From an uncultured Pseudoteredinibacter sp. (GTDB taxonomy: Bacteria; Pseudomonadota; Gammaproteobacteria; Pseudomonadales; Cellvibrionaceae), in NCBI RefSeq assembly GCF_947502065.1, contig NZ_CANMYE010000003.1, forward strand, positions 372,001 through 436,000: DNA of 64,000 bases. Direction: 5' to 3'. The translations under genes and the position numbers were made by a program. Position 1 is the stretch's first letter. Each line of letters opens with the position of its first letter. Shown here piece after piece: positions 57,170-64,000 of this stretch. Below the pieces are notes generated by a model. The model was not told the DNA's origin. It saw nothing but the letters and a program-made list of their open reading frames with translations, and ran no database searches.

Positions 57170-57681
57170 TGGCCACCCATCTTGGCGATCTTGCTGTCTT
57201 TGAAGTTAATGTCACCATTGAGGCGCCATTCCACTTCATTGATATCACCTACCGGAGACAGGCGAAGATACTGACGGAAAGTAAGCTGATGCTCTAAATC
57301 ACCACGATAGCGATTTCCTTGCAGCTGATGCATAAGCACAATGCGGTCATATTCATGGTTGGTCGGGTGAATAATCTCTAGCTGTAGCTGCTCAGGGTCA
57401 TTCACCAGACCTGTTACATCCATCAAAATATCGCCAACTTCAAGATCAAATTCAACCTGAGCGGCCAAGCCTAACTCTTTAGCTCGCTCATCCTGCTCTA
57501 AACGCTGATTGATCATTAAGCCATCTTTGTAATAGTTATCACTGACCACTGAGTCATCAGCGTTAACTGCCAAGTAAATGGTATAGGCGCAGGCAATAAC
57601 AACAGAGCCTGGTAAGGCAATGAGTAACCAAGGGTAAAACTGCTTGTACCAAGGTACGGTATCTTCAATGGGCGCAGGCAT
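57166..57681 (-). CDS. ccoH: CcoH/FixH, cbb3 oxidase assembly protein
   Basis: The product is 171 residues with one N-terminal helix (PWLLIALPGSVVIACAYTIYL), then DSVVSDNYYKDGLMINQRL, the FixH signature, and a periplasmic beta domain. It starts a separate ccoHIS transcription unit with its own promoter (57757-57797) after the ccoG terminator. Confidence 0.93.
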   Translation of the reverse strand: MPAPIEDTVPWYKQFYPWLLIALPGSVVIACAYTIYLAVNADDSVVSDNYYKDGLMINQRLEQDERAKELGLAAQVEFDLEVGDILMDVTGLVNDPEQLQLEIIHPTNHEYDRIVLMHQLQGNRYRGDLEHQLTFRQYLRLSPVGDINEVEWRLNGDINFKDSKIAKMGGQ

Positions 57682-57756
57682 ATCAGCATCCTATTCGCTA
57701 AAACTTATAACTGGCTAGAAACTAAGGGCTTTTTACAGGGCCCTTTAATCCGGGGC

Positions 57757-57797
57757 ATTATAAACTAAGCCCCTTGAAAGTGCTGTATCTGGATCAA
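57757..57797 (-). promoter_or_regulatory. Probable Anr/Fnr-dependent promoter of ccoHIS
   Basis: On the plus strand TGTATCTGGATCAA (57784-57797) matches TTGAT-N4-ATCAA at 8 of 10 positions, with one perfect half-site. A perfect TATAAT (minus strand, 57757-57762) lies 21 nt further, the spacing of a class II Fnr promoter. Confidence 0.6.
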
Positions 57798-57842
57798 GTA
57801 GATGCAGGTTCTTTACCTGTTAAGAACCCTAAAGCCCAAATA

Positions 57843-57868
57843 AAAAGGCAGCCAATAGGCTGCCTTTT
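57843..57868 (-). terminator. Terminator of ccoG
   Basis: AAAAGGCAGCC and GGCTGCCTTTT form a perfect 11-bp stem with a 4-nt loop, 28 nt past the ccoG stop, followed on the minus strand by further T residues. Confidence 0.88.
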
Positions 57869-57896
57869 GCTTACATCAAGCTACTCTTGGTGGCAA

Positions 57897-59330
57897 TTAC
57901 TTCGGTGCCGGTCCGATAAAGCTAGCCTTTTGAATGGCGTGCACGGTTTCATCGTCTTCAGCTTCAACCACGAAATAAATGGTCGATTTGGTGGAATTCA
58001 GTTTGTCTCGATCGATTCTCACACTCACTGGTAAGGAGAAAATCTCACCCTCTTCCAAGTAGGCGCGATATTTCTTCTTCATGCGGTAGTCGCTTGGTGA
58101 CTCACCCGTCTCGTCAGCCTGAACGTCCACACTGAAATAACTTTCACCACGGCCCATATTGTTAATCTTAACCATATAGACGTTCTCGATGTATTCAGGC
58201 GTTTCGCGGAACAGTTTGGCGCCACGATCCCGGATAACATCTACTCCTAATGGAGTACGAGTGCCAACGGTATAAGCAAATAAGCCGATCATTAAACACA
58301 CGGCTATTACATAGCCAATGAATCGTGGGCGAAGTACATGAGTCTCGCCAGTCTCCATGGCATCTTGCGTTGTAAATCGAATCAAACCACGCGGGTACTT
58401 CATTCGATCCATGACGCTGTCACAGGCGTCCGCACATAAACCACAGTCAATACACTCATACTGCAAGCCATCGCGAATATCGATATCTACTGGGCAGACC
58501 TGCACACACCAGCCGCAGTCAATACAGTCACCTAAGCCTTTGGCTTTGTAATCTTCACGCGCTTTACGCTTACCGCGCGATTCACCGCGAGCCTCATCAT
58601 AGGTAACCAGCATGGTGTCGCGATCATACATAACAGACTGAAAGCGAGCATATGGGCACATGTATTTACACACCTGCTCGCGTAAAAACCCTGCATTGCC
58701 ATAAGTCGCTGCGGCAAAGAAGAAGACCCAAAAGGCACCGGCTGGATGCGCATTAAAAGTAAATAAATCTACGGTTAAGTCTTTTACTCCGTAAAAATAC
58801 CCAATAAATGTCAGACCGGTAATAAATGAGATTAAGAACCACAAGCCATGCTTGGCGGCTTTTTTACGAAACTTGGTAAAGCTCCATGGGGCCTTATCAA
58901 GTTTAATTCGAGCATTACGATCACCTTCGCATTTATCTTCCGCCCAGATGAACATTAGTGTCCAAACAGTTTGTGGACAGGTAAATCCACACCACACTCG
59001 TCCAACTAGTACGGTGACGGTAAATAAGGTAAATGCAGCAATAATTAACAACCAGGCCAGCAGCATAAAGTCTTGGGGCCAGAAGGTTGTCCATAGAATG
59101 TGGAATTTGCGCTCCGGCAGGTCAAACAATACGGCTTGTCGCCCTTCAATGTTAAACCAAGGCAACAACATAAAGCCCAGCAGCAGCGGTATACCGGTAT
59201 AACGTCGCAAGCGTTGGTAAAAGCCTTTTACTTTTCGGGTATAAATTTTGTTGGAGCCCGCTTCATATAAGTCGATATATTGCTTTTTGGGCTTGCTTTC
59301 CACTTCCGTGGTAGGAATCTTATCAGTCAC
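57897..59330 (-). CDS. ccoG: CcoG/FixG/RdxA, polyferredoxin of cbb3 assembly
   Basis: The product is 477 residues with five membrane helices and two 4Fe-4S sites (CIDCGWCVQVCPVDIDIRDG and CIDCGLCADACDSVM, about 265-310). The NapH-like CGFTCPQTVWTLMF and CKYMCPYARFQSVM motifs are also present, and a C-terminal IgG-like FixG domain covers about 355-475. It is thought to reduce copper for CuB delivery. It is transcribed alone: a 1-kb gap lies upstream and a terminator downstream. Confidence 0.95.
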   Translation of the reverse strand: MTDKIPTTEVESKPKKQYIDLYEAGSNKIYTRKVKGFYQRLRRYTGIPLLLGFMLLPWFNIEGRQAVLFDLPERKFHILWTTFWPQDFMLLAWLLIIAAFTLFTVTVLVGRVWCGFTCPQTVWTLMFIWAEDKCEGDRNARIKLDKAPWSFTKFRKKAAKHGLWFLISFITGLTFIGYFYGVKDLTVDLFTFNAHPAGAFWVFFFAAATYGNAGFLREQVCKYMCPYARFQSVMYDRDTMLVTYDEARGESRGKRKAREDYKAKGLGDCIDCGWCVQVCPVDIDIRDGLQYECIDCGLCADACDSVMDRMKYPRGLIRFTTQDAMETGETHVLRPRFIGYVIAVCLMIGLFAYTVGTRTPLGVDVIRDRGAKLFRETPEYIENVYMVKINNMGRGESYFSVDVQADETGESPSDYRMKKKYRAYLEEGEIFSLPVSVRIDRDKLNSTKSTIYFVVEAEDDETVHAIQKASFIGPAPK

Positions 59331-59590
59331 AACGAGACCTCTTCAGGTTTTCCCAGTATTTGTCTGGGTATCACGGCTATTCACATGCTTTACATGCTTC
59401 CATCAATCGCTCGTGCCGCTTTAGCGGTTCTTTTTAGTTGATCGCCCGGACGAGCAATCTAGGTTGGGCTTTAGCCCTTTAAAAATTATGGTTTTAATAA
59501 CGCCTTACACTAAGGATATGCCACAATCTTTTATGGCGCGAATGTTAAACCTTTTATTACTTTAACTCTAGCTTATATAAGTCCATTTAC

Positions 59591-59604
59591 TTGCACTGGA
59601 TCAA
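59591..59604 (-). promoter_or_regulatory. Degenerate Anr/Fnr site upstream of ccoG
   Basis: TTGCACTGGATCAA matches TTGAT-N4-ATCAA at 8 of 10 positions and shares CTGGATCAA with the ccoH site. It lies 260 nt from the ccoG ATG. The -10 at the expected distance (TAGAGT) is poor. Confidence 0.45.
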
Positions 59605-59711
59605 CTAAAAGCCTATCCCCTTCTCTATCGGCAATTACTCGGTAATAGTGAGATTCATTTAGCACTACCTGACCACCCATTGCCTTAAAAAACTGGAGAT
59701 CTGACCGGCTA

Positions 59712-59817
59712 TTCTAATTGCTATAGGGCTTTTTAGGGGCGCAAAAAACGGCATCCATGCCAGCTCTCGTCCTCATCCGAATCGGACAAGCCCTAAAAAG
59801 CCCTATAGCAATTAGAA
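59712..59817 (-). repeat. Stem-loop element 1 with perfect 27-bp arms
   Basis: Arms 59712-59738 and 59791-59817 are perfectly complementary (outer part TTCTAATTGCTATAGGG). On the minus strand the interior contains GGATGAGGACGAGAGCTGGC and a hairpin GGC-ATGGAT-GCC. No coding frame. Probably a mobile or regulatory palindromic element. Confidence 0.75.
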
Positions 59818-59993
59818 CATCCTACATTAGCTTTCTATTCAGGATAGCTTTAAAGCGGAAAGCTGACCAACCACCTGATAGGCTCCTCCATAATTAGTAC
59901 ATTGATCAAGACGTGAATTCATCACCTCATTTCAATTGCCAGCAATACTGCCAAAACCTAGCTAATTATAAGTTAGAGCCACAAATGCAAGAT

Positions 59994-60094
59994 ACTGGGT
60001 TGGGGTAGTGATTTGGAGTGACTAGGCTCCTGGATGGAACGGGTGGCTGCATGGACGCAGCATTCGGAACGGAAAATCACTACCCCAGCCCAGT
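59994..60094 (+). repeat. Stem-loop element 2 with 21-bp arms
   Basis: Arms 59994-60014 and 60074-60094 pair with a single mismatch (core GGGGTAGTGATTT). The interior contains GGATGGAACGGGTGGC and the hairpin GCTGC-ATGGAC-GCAGC. The arms differ from element 1, but the interior plan is the same. Confidence 0.75.
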
Positions 60095-60229
60095 GTCTGG
60101 TCAGTAGTCACTGTAATCAAAAACTATAACTTCTCTTTTAATAATAAGAGTTCCGGCCAAAATACCGCCAACTAATTATTACAACGAAAGATGTTCCACC
60201 CAGGATTGCGACAGCTGGTTGAGGGCGAC

Positions 60230-60260
60230 GTGTTTATCAAAATAGGAAATTGATAAACAC
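60230..60260. repeat. 11-bp inverted repeat GTGTTTATCAA-N9-TTGATAAACAC
   Basis: Perfect arms 60230-60240 and 60250-60260 with a 9-nt spacer, just downstream of the ccoP terminator. It could be an operator or a small palindromic repeat; no gene start is nearby. Confidence 0.6.
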
Positions 60261-60275
60261 AGTAGATAAAAAACA

Positions 60276-60309
60276 AAAACGCCACGCTGGTTTCCCAGGG
60301 TGGCGTTTT
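60276..60309 (-). terminator. Terminator of ccoNOQP
   Basis: AAAACGCCACGCTGG and CCAGGGTGGCGTTTT pair over 15 bp with one mismatch and a 4-nt loop, 24 nt past the ccoP stop. The minus strand continues with T-rich sequence. Confidence 0.88.
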
Positions 60310-60332
60310 AAGCTTGTTTGATTAATTAAAAA

Positions 60333-61235
60333 TTAATCTTGAGACAAGCTGTATACATAAGCGGTCAACATGCGAATCTTGTCTTCACGTAGTTTATCAG
60401 CCTGAGCTGGCATTACGTTAGCACGACCGGCACGAACAGAGTGACGGATACCTTCGCCAGTTCCTTCGTATAGCCAGATGCTATCAGTCAAGTTAGGCGC
60501 ACCCAACATCTTGTTACCTGTACCATCAGGACCGTGACAAGCTACACAAGTCGTATTGTAAACCTGCATTCCTTTTTCTAGCTTAGCAGCATCGTGCTCT
60601 TGGCCAGACATCTTCAGAACATACTCAGCAACAGCTACTACACCATCTTCACCGATTACATCACCCCAAGGAGGCATTGCACCGTTACGACCGTGAGTAA
60701 TACTCATTTCAATTTCAGCAGGTGTTCCGCCGTACAACCAATCTTTATCGGTTAGGTTCGGGAAGCCCACGTTACCGCCACCATCAGCACCGTGACATAC
60801 AGCACAGTTGTTGGCGAACAAACGAGTACCAATCTTCATGGCCTTAGGATCTGCAGCAATATCTTCGATTTTCATGTCTTTATACTGACCGAAAGTCTCA
60901 GAATATTTTACATTGGCTTTTTCCATCTCAGCTTCCCACTGACCGACAGAAGTCCAACCTAAAACACCTTTCCAGTTACCTAGAGCTGGGTACATTACAA
61001 AATAGATCGCACCGAACACCAAAGTAATAACAAACATCTGGAACCACCACTTTGGAAGCGGGTTATCGTATTCCTGAATGCCGTCGTACTCGTGGCCAGT
61101 GGTTTCGTTTTCTGGATCATCATCATCGCTAACAGCAACTTTCTTGTTCGCGAACAAGACCCAGCAGATCAATACTAAGTTGGTTAAGGTTAATAAAATT
61201 ACCCACCAACTCCAAAATGTAGTCAACATATTCAA
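60333..61235 (-). CDS. ccoP: CcoP, diheme cytochrome c subunit of cbb3 oxidase
   Basis: The product is 300 residues with two N-terminal helices (about 8-28 and 66-84), joined by the acidic loop that follows the first, and then two c-type heme sites, C144-A-V-C-H148 and C230-V-A-C-H234. Methionines in GAMPPWG and ANVMPAQ are likely axial ligands. The two-helix N-terminus matches the Pseudomonas-type CcoP. It passes electrons from cytochrome c to CcoO/CcoN. It lies 6 nt after ccoQ. Confidence 0.96.
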   Translation of the reverse strand: MNMLTTFWSWWVILLTLTNLVLICWVLFANKKVAVSDDDDPENETTGHEYDGIQEYDNPLPKWWFQMFVITLVFGAIYFVMYPALGNWKGVLGWTSVGQWEAEMEKANVKYSETFGQYKDMKIEDIAADPKAMKIGTRLFANNCAVCHGADGGGNVGFPNLTDKDWLYGGTPAEIEMSITHGRNGAMPPWGDVIGEDGVVAVAEYVLKMSGQEHDAAKLEKGMQVYNTTCVACHGPDGTGNKMLGAPNLTDSIWLYEGTGEGIRHSVRAGRANVMPAQADKLREDKIRMLTAYVYSLSQD

Positions 61236-61241
61236 ATACCT

Positions 61242-61433
61242 TTATTCAGCGTTGCTGGACCGGGCGTCTTTCTCGGTCGACGCCTGTTGGTGATCAACTT
61301 CGTCGGCAAACGGTAAGTTTGCAGCCTCATCAAAGCCTTTTTTGCGCTTGCTGCTCCACAACCAAATCCAAGTTGCGATAAAGCAAATCATCAAAAAAAC
61401 CGTTGAGATGCCACGCCAATCGTTAATATCCAT
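61242..61433 (-). CDS. ccoQ: CcoQ, small cbb3 oxidase subunit
   Basis: The product is 63 residues with one helix (GISTVFLMICFIATWIWLWS) followed by KRKKGFDEAANLPFADE, the CcoQ/FixQ signature. It stabilises the complex. It lies 17 nt after ccoO. Confidence 0.95.
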   Translation of the reverse strand: MDINDWRGISTVFLMICFIATWIWLWSSKRKKGFDEAANLPFADEVDHQQASTEKDARSSNAE

Positions 61434-61450
61434 AACGCTCTACCCAGTGA

Positions 61451-62062
61451 TTAACGCTTCTGTTTCAACAACAAACCCAGGTTCTGCAAGTAGGCAACCA
61501 AAGCTTGAACTTCAGTCTTACCTTTTACAGCTTCCTCAGCACCAGCAATATCTTCATCGGTGTAAGGAACACCCAAGGTACGCAATGCTTCCATTTTCTT
61601 AGGAGTCACAGTGTGATCTAACACATTGTCAAACAGCCAAGGGAAAGCAGGCATATTGGATTCAGGTACTACATTTCGTGGGTTGTATAAGTGCGCGCGG
61701 TGCCACTCATCAGAGTAACGACCACCTACACGAGCCAAGTCAGGACCAGTTCGCTTAGAGCCCCACAAGAATGGGTAATCGTAAACAGACTCGCCTGCAA
61801 CAGAGTAGTGACCATAACGCTCAGTTTCAGAACGGAATGGACGAACCATCTGGGAGTGACATACGTTACAACCTTCACGGATGTAAATGTCACGACCTTC
61901 CAACTGCATAGCAGTGTAAGGCTTCAGGCCTTCGATAGGCTCGGTGGTTGCCTTGTTAAAGAACTGAGGCACGATTTCTACCAACGCACCGAAGCTGATG
62001 GCTACGACCATCAGGATCATCATCAGGCCGATATTCTTTTCTACTTTATCGTGATTCTTCAC
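61451..62062 (-). CDS. ccoO: CcoO, monoheme cytochrome c subunit of cbb3 oxidase
   Basis: The product is 203 residues with an N-terminal membrane anchor (about 10-32) and heme site C65-N-V-C-H69 followed by [18 protein letters not shown] and [20 protein letters not shown], all diagnostic for CcoO. MPAFPWLF holds the likely axial methionine. It lies 18 nt after ccoN. Confidence 0.97.
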   Translation of the reverse strand: MKNHDKVEKNIGLMMILMVVAISFGALVEIVPQFFNKATTEPIEGLKPYTAMQLEGRDIYIREGCNVCHSQMVRPFRSETERYGHYSVAGESVYDYPFLWGSKRTGPDLARVGGRYSDEWHRAHLYNPRNVVPESNMPAFPWLFDNVLDHTVTPKKMEALRTLGVPYTDEDIAGAEEAVKGKTEVQALVAYLQNLGLLLKQKR

Positions 62063-62080
62063 GGTTATCTCTCCTCTACC

Positions 62081-63523
62081 TTAAGCCGACTGAGGCTGCG
62101 CAGCAGCAGCGTTATCAGATTCAGCTTGGAATGTACGGTAGGTGTTGTAGGCCATAAACAGCATGCCACCTAAGAAGATTGCACCACCTAGTACACGTAC
62201 ATAGTGACCTGGGTAACTGGCTTCTACAGATTCAACGAAGCTATAGGTCAAGGTGCCGTCAGCGTTAAATGCACGCCACATCAAACCTTGCATAATGCCG
62301 TTCACCCACATAGAGGCGATGTACAATACAGTACCGATAGTCGCCATCCAGAAGTGCAAGTTAACCAACTTCACGCTCCACATTTCTTTGCGACCTAGCA
62401 AAGCAGGAATCAAGTGGTATAGAGCACCGATAGATACCATGGCAACCCAGCCAAGTGCACCAGAGTGAACGTGACCAACAGTCCAGTCAGTGTAGTGAGA
62501 CAAAGCGTTTACAGTCTTGATAGACATCATTGGGCCTTCGAAGGTAGACATACCGTAGAAAGACAGAGATACCACCAAGAAACGAAGAGTTGGGTCAGTG
62601 CGCAATTTGTGCCATGCGCCAGACAAAGTCATGATACCGTTGATCATACCACCCCAAGATGGAGCCAATAGGATCAAAGACATCACCATACCAACACCCT
62701 GGGTCCAATCTGGCAATGCAGTGTAGTGCAAGTGGTGAGGACCAGCCCAAATGTATAGGGAGATCAAAGCCCAGAAGTGGATAATGGATAGACGATACGA
62801 GTAAACAGGACGCTCAGCCTGCTTAGGTACGAAGTAGTACATAATGCCCAAGAAACCTGCAGTTAGGAAGAAACCTACCGCATTGTGACCGTACCACCAC
62901 TGGATCATCGCATCCATGGCACCTGCGTAAGCAGAGTACGACTTGGTCAAGGTTACTGGGATAGCCGCAGAGTTAACTACGTGTAATATCGCAACCGTTA
63001 GAATAAAGGCACCGAAGAACCAGTTCGCAACATAAATGTGCGAGGTCTTACGCTTAATAATAGTGCCGAAGAACACGATACCGTAAGACACCCATACCAA
63101 GGTGATCAAGATATCGATTGGCCATTCTAGCTCAGCGTATTCTTTTGAAGAGGTCATACCCAAAGGCAGCGTAATTGCAGCCAATAGAATAACCAATTGC
63201 CAACCCCAGAAGGTGAATGGGACTAAGAACCCACCAAACAAGGTTGCCTGACAGGTACGCTGTACCACGTAGTATGACGTTGCAAACAAGGCACAACCAC
63301 CGAATGCGAAGATTACCGCATTGGTGTGCAATGGACGCAAGCGACCAAAGTGTGAGAAAGGTTGCATAATGTCATTCAGTTGCGGCCAGGCTAGCTGCGA
63401 CGCGATCAGTACGCCCACCGTCATTCCGACCACGCCCCAAACGACGGTCATCACGGCGAATTTACGTACTATATCGTAGTTATATGCCGGCTGTTCACCA
63501 GCGGTTGCCAAGTTACTACTCAT
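62081..63523 (-). CDS. ccoN: CcoN, catalytic subunit of cbb3 cytochrome c oxidase
   Basis: The product is 480 residues from the ATG ending at 63523, preceded by GGAAAG; a longer frame to 63577 adds a basic, non-conserved leader. It has twelve helices. Heme and CuB ligands are in place: H66, H212, H262, H263, H349 and H351, and the cross-linked tyrosine is Y256. It reduces oxygen to water at high affinity. It is the first gene of ccoNOQP, driven by an Anr/Fnr promoter. Confidence 0.97.
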   Translation of the reverse strand: MSSNLATAGEQPAYNYDIVRKFAVMTVVWGVVGMTVGVLIASQLAWPQLNDIMQPFSHFGRLRPLHTNAVIFAFGGCALFATSYYVVQRTCQATLFGGFLVPFTFWGWQLVILLAAITLPLGMTSSKEYAELEWPIDILITLVWVSYGIVFFGTIIKRKTSHIYVANWFFGAFILTVAILHVVNSAAIPVTLTKSYSAYAGAMDAMIQWWYGHNAVGFFLTAGFLGIMYYFVPKQAERPVYSYRLSIIHFWALISLYIWAGPHHLHYTALPDWTQGVGMVMSLILLAPSWGGMINGIMTLSGAWHKLRTDPTLRFLVVSLSFYGMSTFEGPMMSIKTVNALSHYTDWTVGHVHSGALGWVAMVSIGALYHLIPALLGRKEMWSVKLVNLHFWMATIGTVLYIASMWVNGIMQGLMWRAFNADGTLTYSFVESVEASYPGHYVRVLGGAIFLGGMLFMAYNTYRTFQAESDNAAAAQPQSA

Positions 63524-63648
63524 AGCGACTTTCCTAATTGATTTTAAGAATTGAGGATTCTTTTTTCGACCTAACAACGCCTCAAAACTCCTAGGGAGTG
63601 TTTTCGGCTGTCATTGGATACTTCTTTAATTACCCCAATGCACCGCAA

Positions 63649-63690
63649 ATTATCTACGATGTCAGGTTTTTATCACTTGATTCCGATCAA
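63649..63690 (-). promoter_or_regulatory. Anr/Fnr-activated class II promoter of ccoNOQP
   Basis: TTGATTCCGATCAA (63677-63690) is a perfect Fnr/Anr dyad. GATAAT (minus strand, 63649-63654) lies 22 nt further as the -10. This puts the dyad centre at about -41.5 from a start near 63642, the textbook class II arrangement, with a 5' leader of about 120 nt. It predicts induction at low oxygen. Confidence 0.9.
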
Positions 63691-63757
63691 TAAGACCAGT
63701 CAGCCAGCTAAAAAAGGGCCAGTCTAGGCAAAGAAGTTGGCTGAACACGGTCTGCCC

Positions 63758-63771
63758 CTCCGTCCATGGAG
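63758..63771 (-). repeat. ATGGAC-loop hairpin downstream of argG
   Basis: On the minus strand CTCC-ATGGAC-GGAG forms a short hairpin 31 nt past the argG stop. Its loop is the same as in stem-loop element 2, while its stem differs. Confidence 0.5.
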
Positions 63772-63801
63772 TATGGGCTAATTATTTGCTGTTGCCAGCT
63801 T

Positions 63802-64000
63802 TTATAGATTATTTCGACCTTTATCGGCCGCAATTCGTAAACGCAAAGAGTTTAGGCGAATAAAGCCCTCAGCATCTTTCTGGTCATAGGCACCTGCGTC
63901 ATCCTCGAAGGTTGCAATCGCCTCATCAAACAGACTATCAGCACTGCGGCGACCTACAACCGACACACTGCCTTTGTATAGTTTTACGCGAACATCGCCA
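63802..64000 (-). CDS. argG: Argininosuccinate synthase, C-terminal end
   Basis: Sixty-five codons before a TAA are present and the gene runs off the right edge. [40 protein letters not shown] and the basic tail match the ArgG C-terminus. The enzyme joins citrulline and aspartate in arginine synthesis. It is on the same strand as ccoN, with a 278-bp gap. Confidence 0.93.
   Translation of the reverse strand, partial: GDVRVKLYKGSVSVVGRRSADSLFDEAIATFEDDAGAYDQKDAEGFIRLNSLRLRIAADKGRNNL

Larger units (their letters stand above)
59331..60332. other. 1-kb intergenic region between ccoG and ccoP, rich in palindromes
   Basis: No gene is seen. In order it holds a small GGGCT/AGCCC hairpin (59466-59477), a degenerate Anr/Fnr site (59591-59604), a 106-bp stem-loop element (59712-59817), a 101-bp stem-loop element (59994-60094), an 11-bp inverted repeat (60230-60260) and the ccoP terminator (60276-60309). 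Confidence 0.7.

Noticed and set aside
59900..59910. TTGATCAA as an Fnr-type site
   Set aside because: The halves abut without the 4-nt spacer; there is no promoter nearby.
60230..60260. Fnr/Anr site
   Set aside because: The TTGAT/ATCAA halves face outward with 9-nt spacing instead of TTGAT-N4-ATCAA.
63524..63577. 18-residue extension of CcoN
   Set aside because: It is a basic, non-conserved leader; the ATG at 63523 has GGAAAG upstream and matches usual CcoN starts.

Overview
The window reads as chromosome from an aerobic or microaerobic, heterotrophic, probably marine gammaproteobacterium. The evidence is the gene content: a full cbb3 oxidase cluster with an Anr/Fnr box, cmoAB, tesA-ybbA-ybbP, the PiuC-type iron uptake operon, several TonB-dependent receptors and a phenylacetyl-CoA pathway. 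A Cellvibrionales/Spongiibacteraceae-like genome is my best guess, but it is an inference. Gene order is mostly conserved housekeeping and catabolic operons, with small repeat elements in the gaps.

Layout. 1-548: 5' part of a secreted helical-repeat protein. 962-2854: large membrane protein of unknown function. 2861-3082: truncated start of an imelysin-like gene. 3339-9211: iron-related block (DUF4920 protein, Fur-box-controlled siderophore receptor, PiuC-like dioxygenase, DUF3649, PepSY-TM, DUF3325). 9223-11124: 7TM diguanylate cyclase. 11250-11534: MITE-like element, copy 1. 11567-13510: small membrane protein, TrmO, GST-fold protein. 13681-17647: YbbP-YbbA ABC exporter, divergent from TesA. 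17788-21176: PreP-like M16C peptidase and thioesterase. 21250-23617: kinase-like ATPase plus REC-TPR regulator. 23817-25552: cmoA-cmoB. 25952-29833: 1293-residue Ig/cadherin-repeat surface or secreted protein, convergent with a secreted gluzincin. 31647-33649: agmatinase and a tandem universal stress protein.

33743-41717: phenylacetate catabolism, paaABCDE on one side of a sterol-desaturase-family gene and paaGIJ on the other; paaK, paaZ, paaF and paaH are not in the window. 41765-42032: MITE-like element, copy 2, inverted relative to copy 1. 42133-53655: an accessory-looking block with two AraC-family regulators, two TonB-dependent receptors, a PAS chemoreceptor and an exported YtcJ-like amidohydrolase; the substrate is unknown.

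53695-63523: cbb3 oxidase and its assembly genes, in chromosomal order TauE/SafE-like, ccoS, ccoI, ccoH, ccoG, ccoP, ccoQ, ccoO, ccoN, all on the minus strand. Anr/Fnr-type sites precede ccoN (perfect), ccoH and ccoG (both degenerate). The 1-kb ccoG-ccoP gap holds two long stem-loop elements that share an ATGGAY-loop hairpin, and a third such hairpin lies downstream of argG. 63802-64000: 3' end of argG.

The least explained material is in the gaps: the MITE-like pair, the ATGGAY hairpins and the nested inverted repeats after the first catabolic-block receptor. I saw no CRISPR array, tRNA, rRNA, intact transposase or recognisable prophage or defence system.
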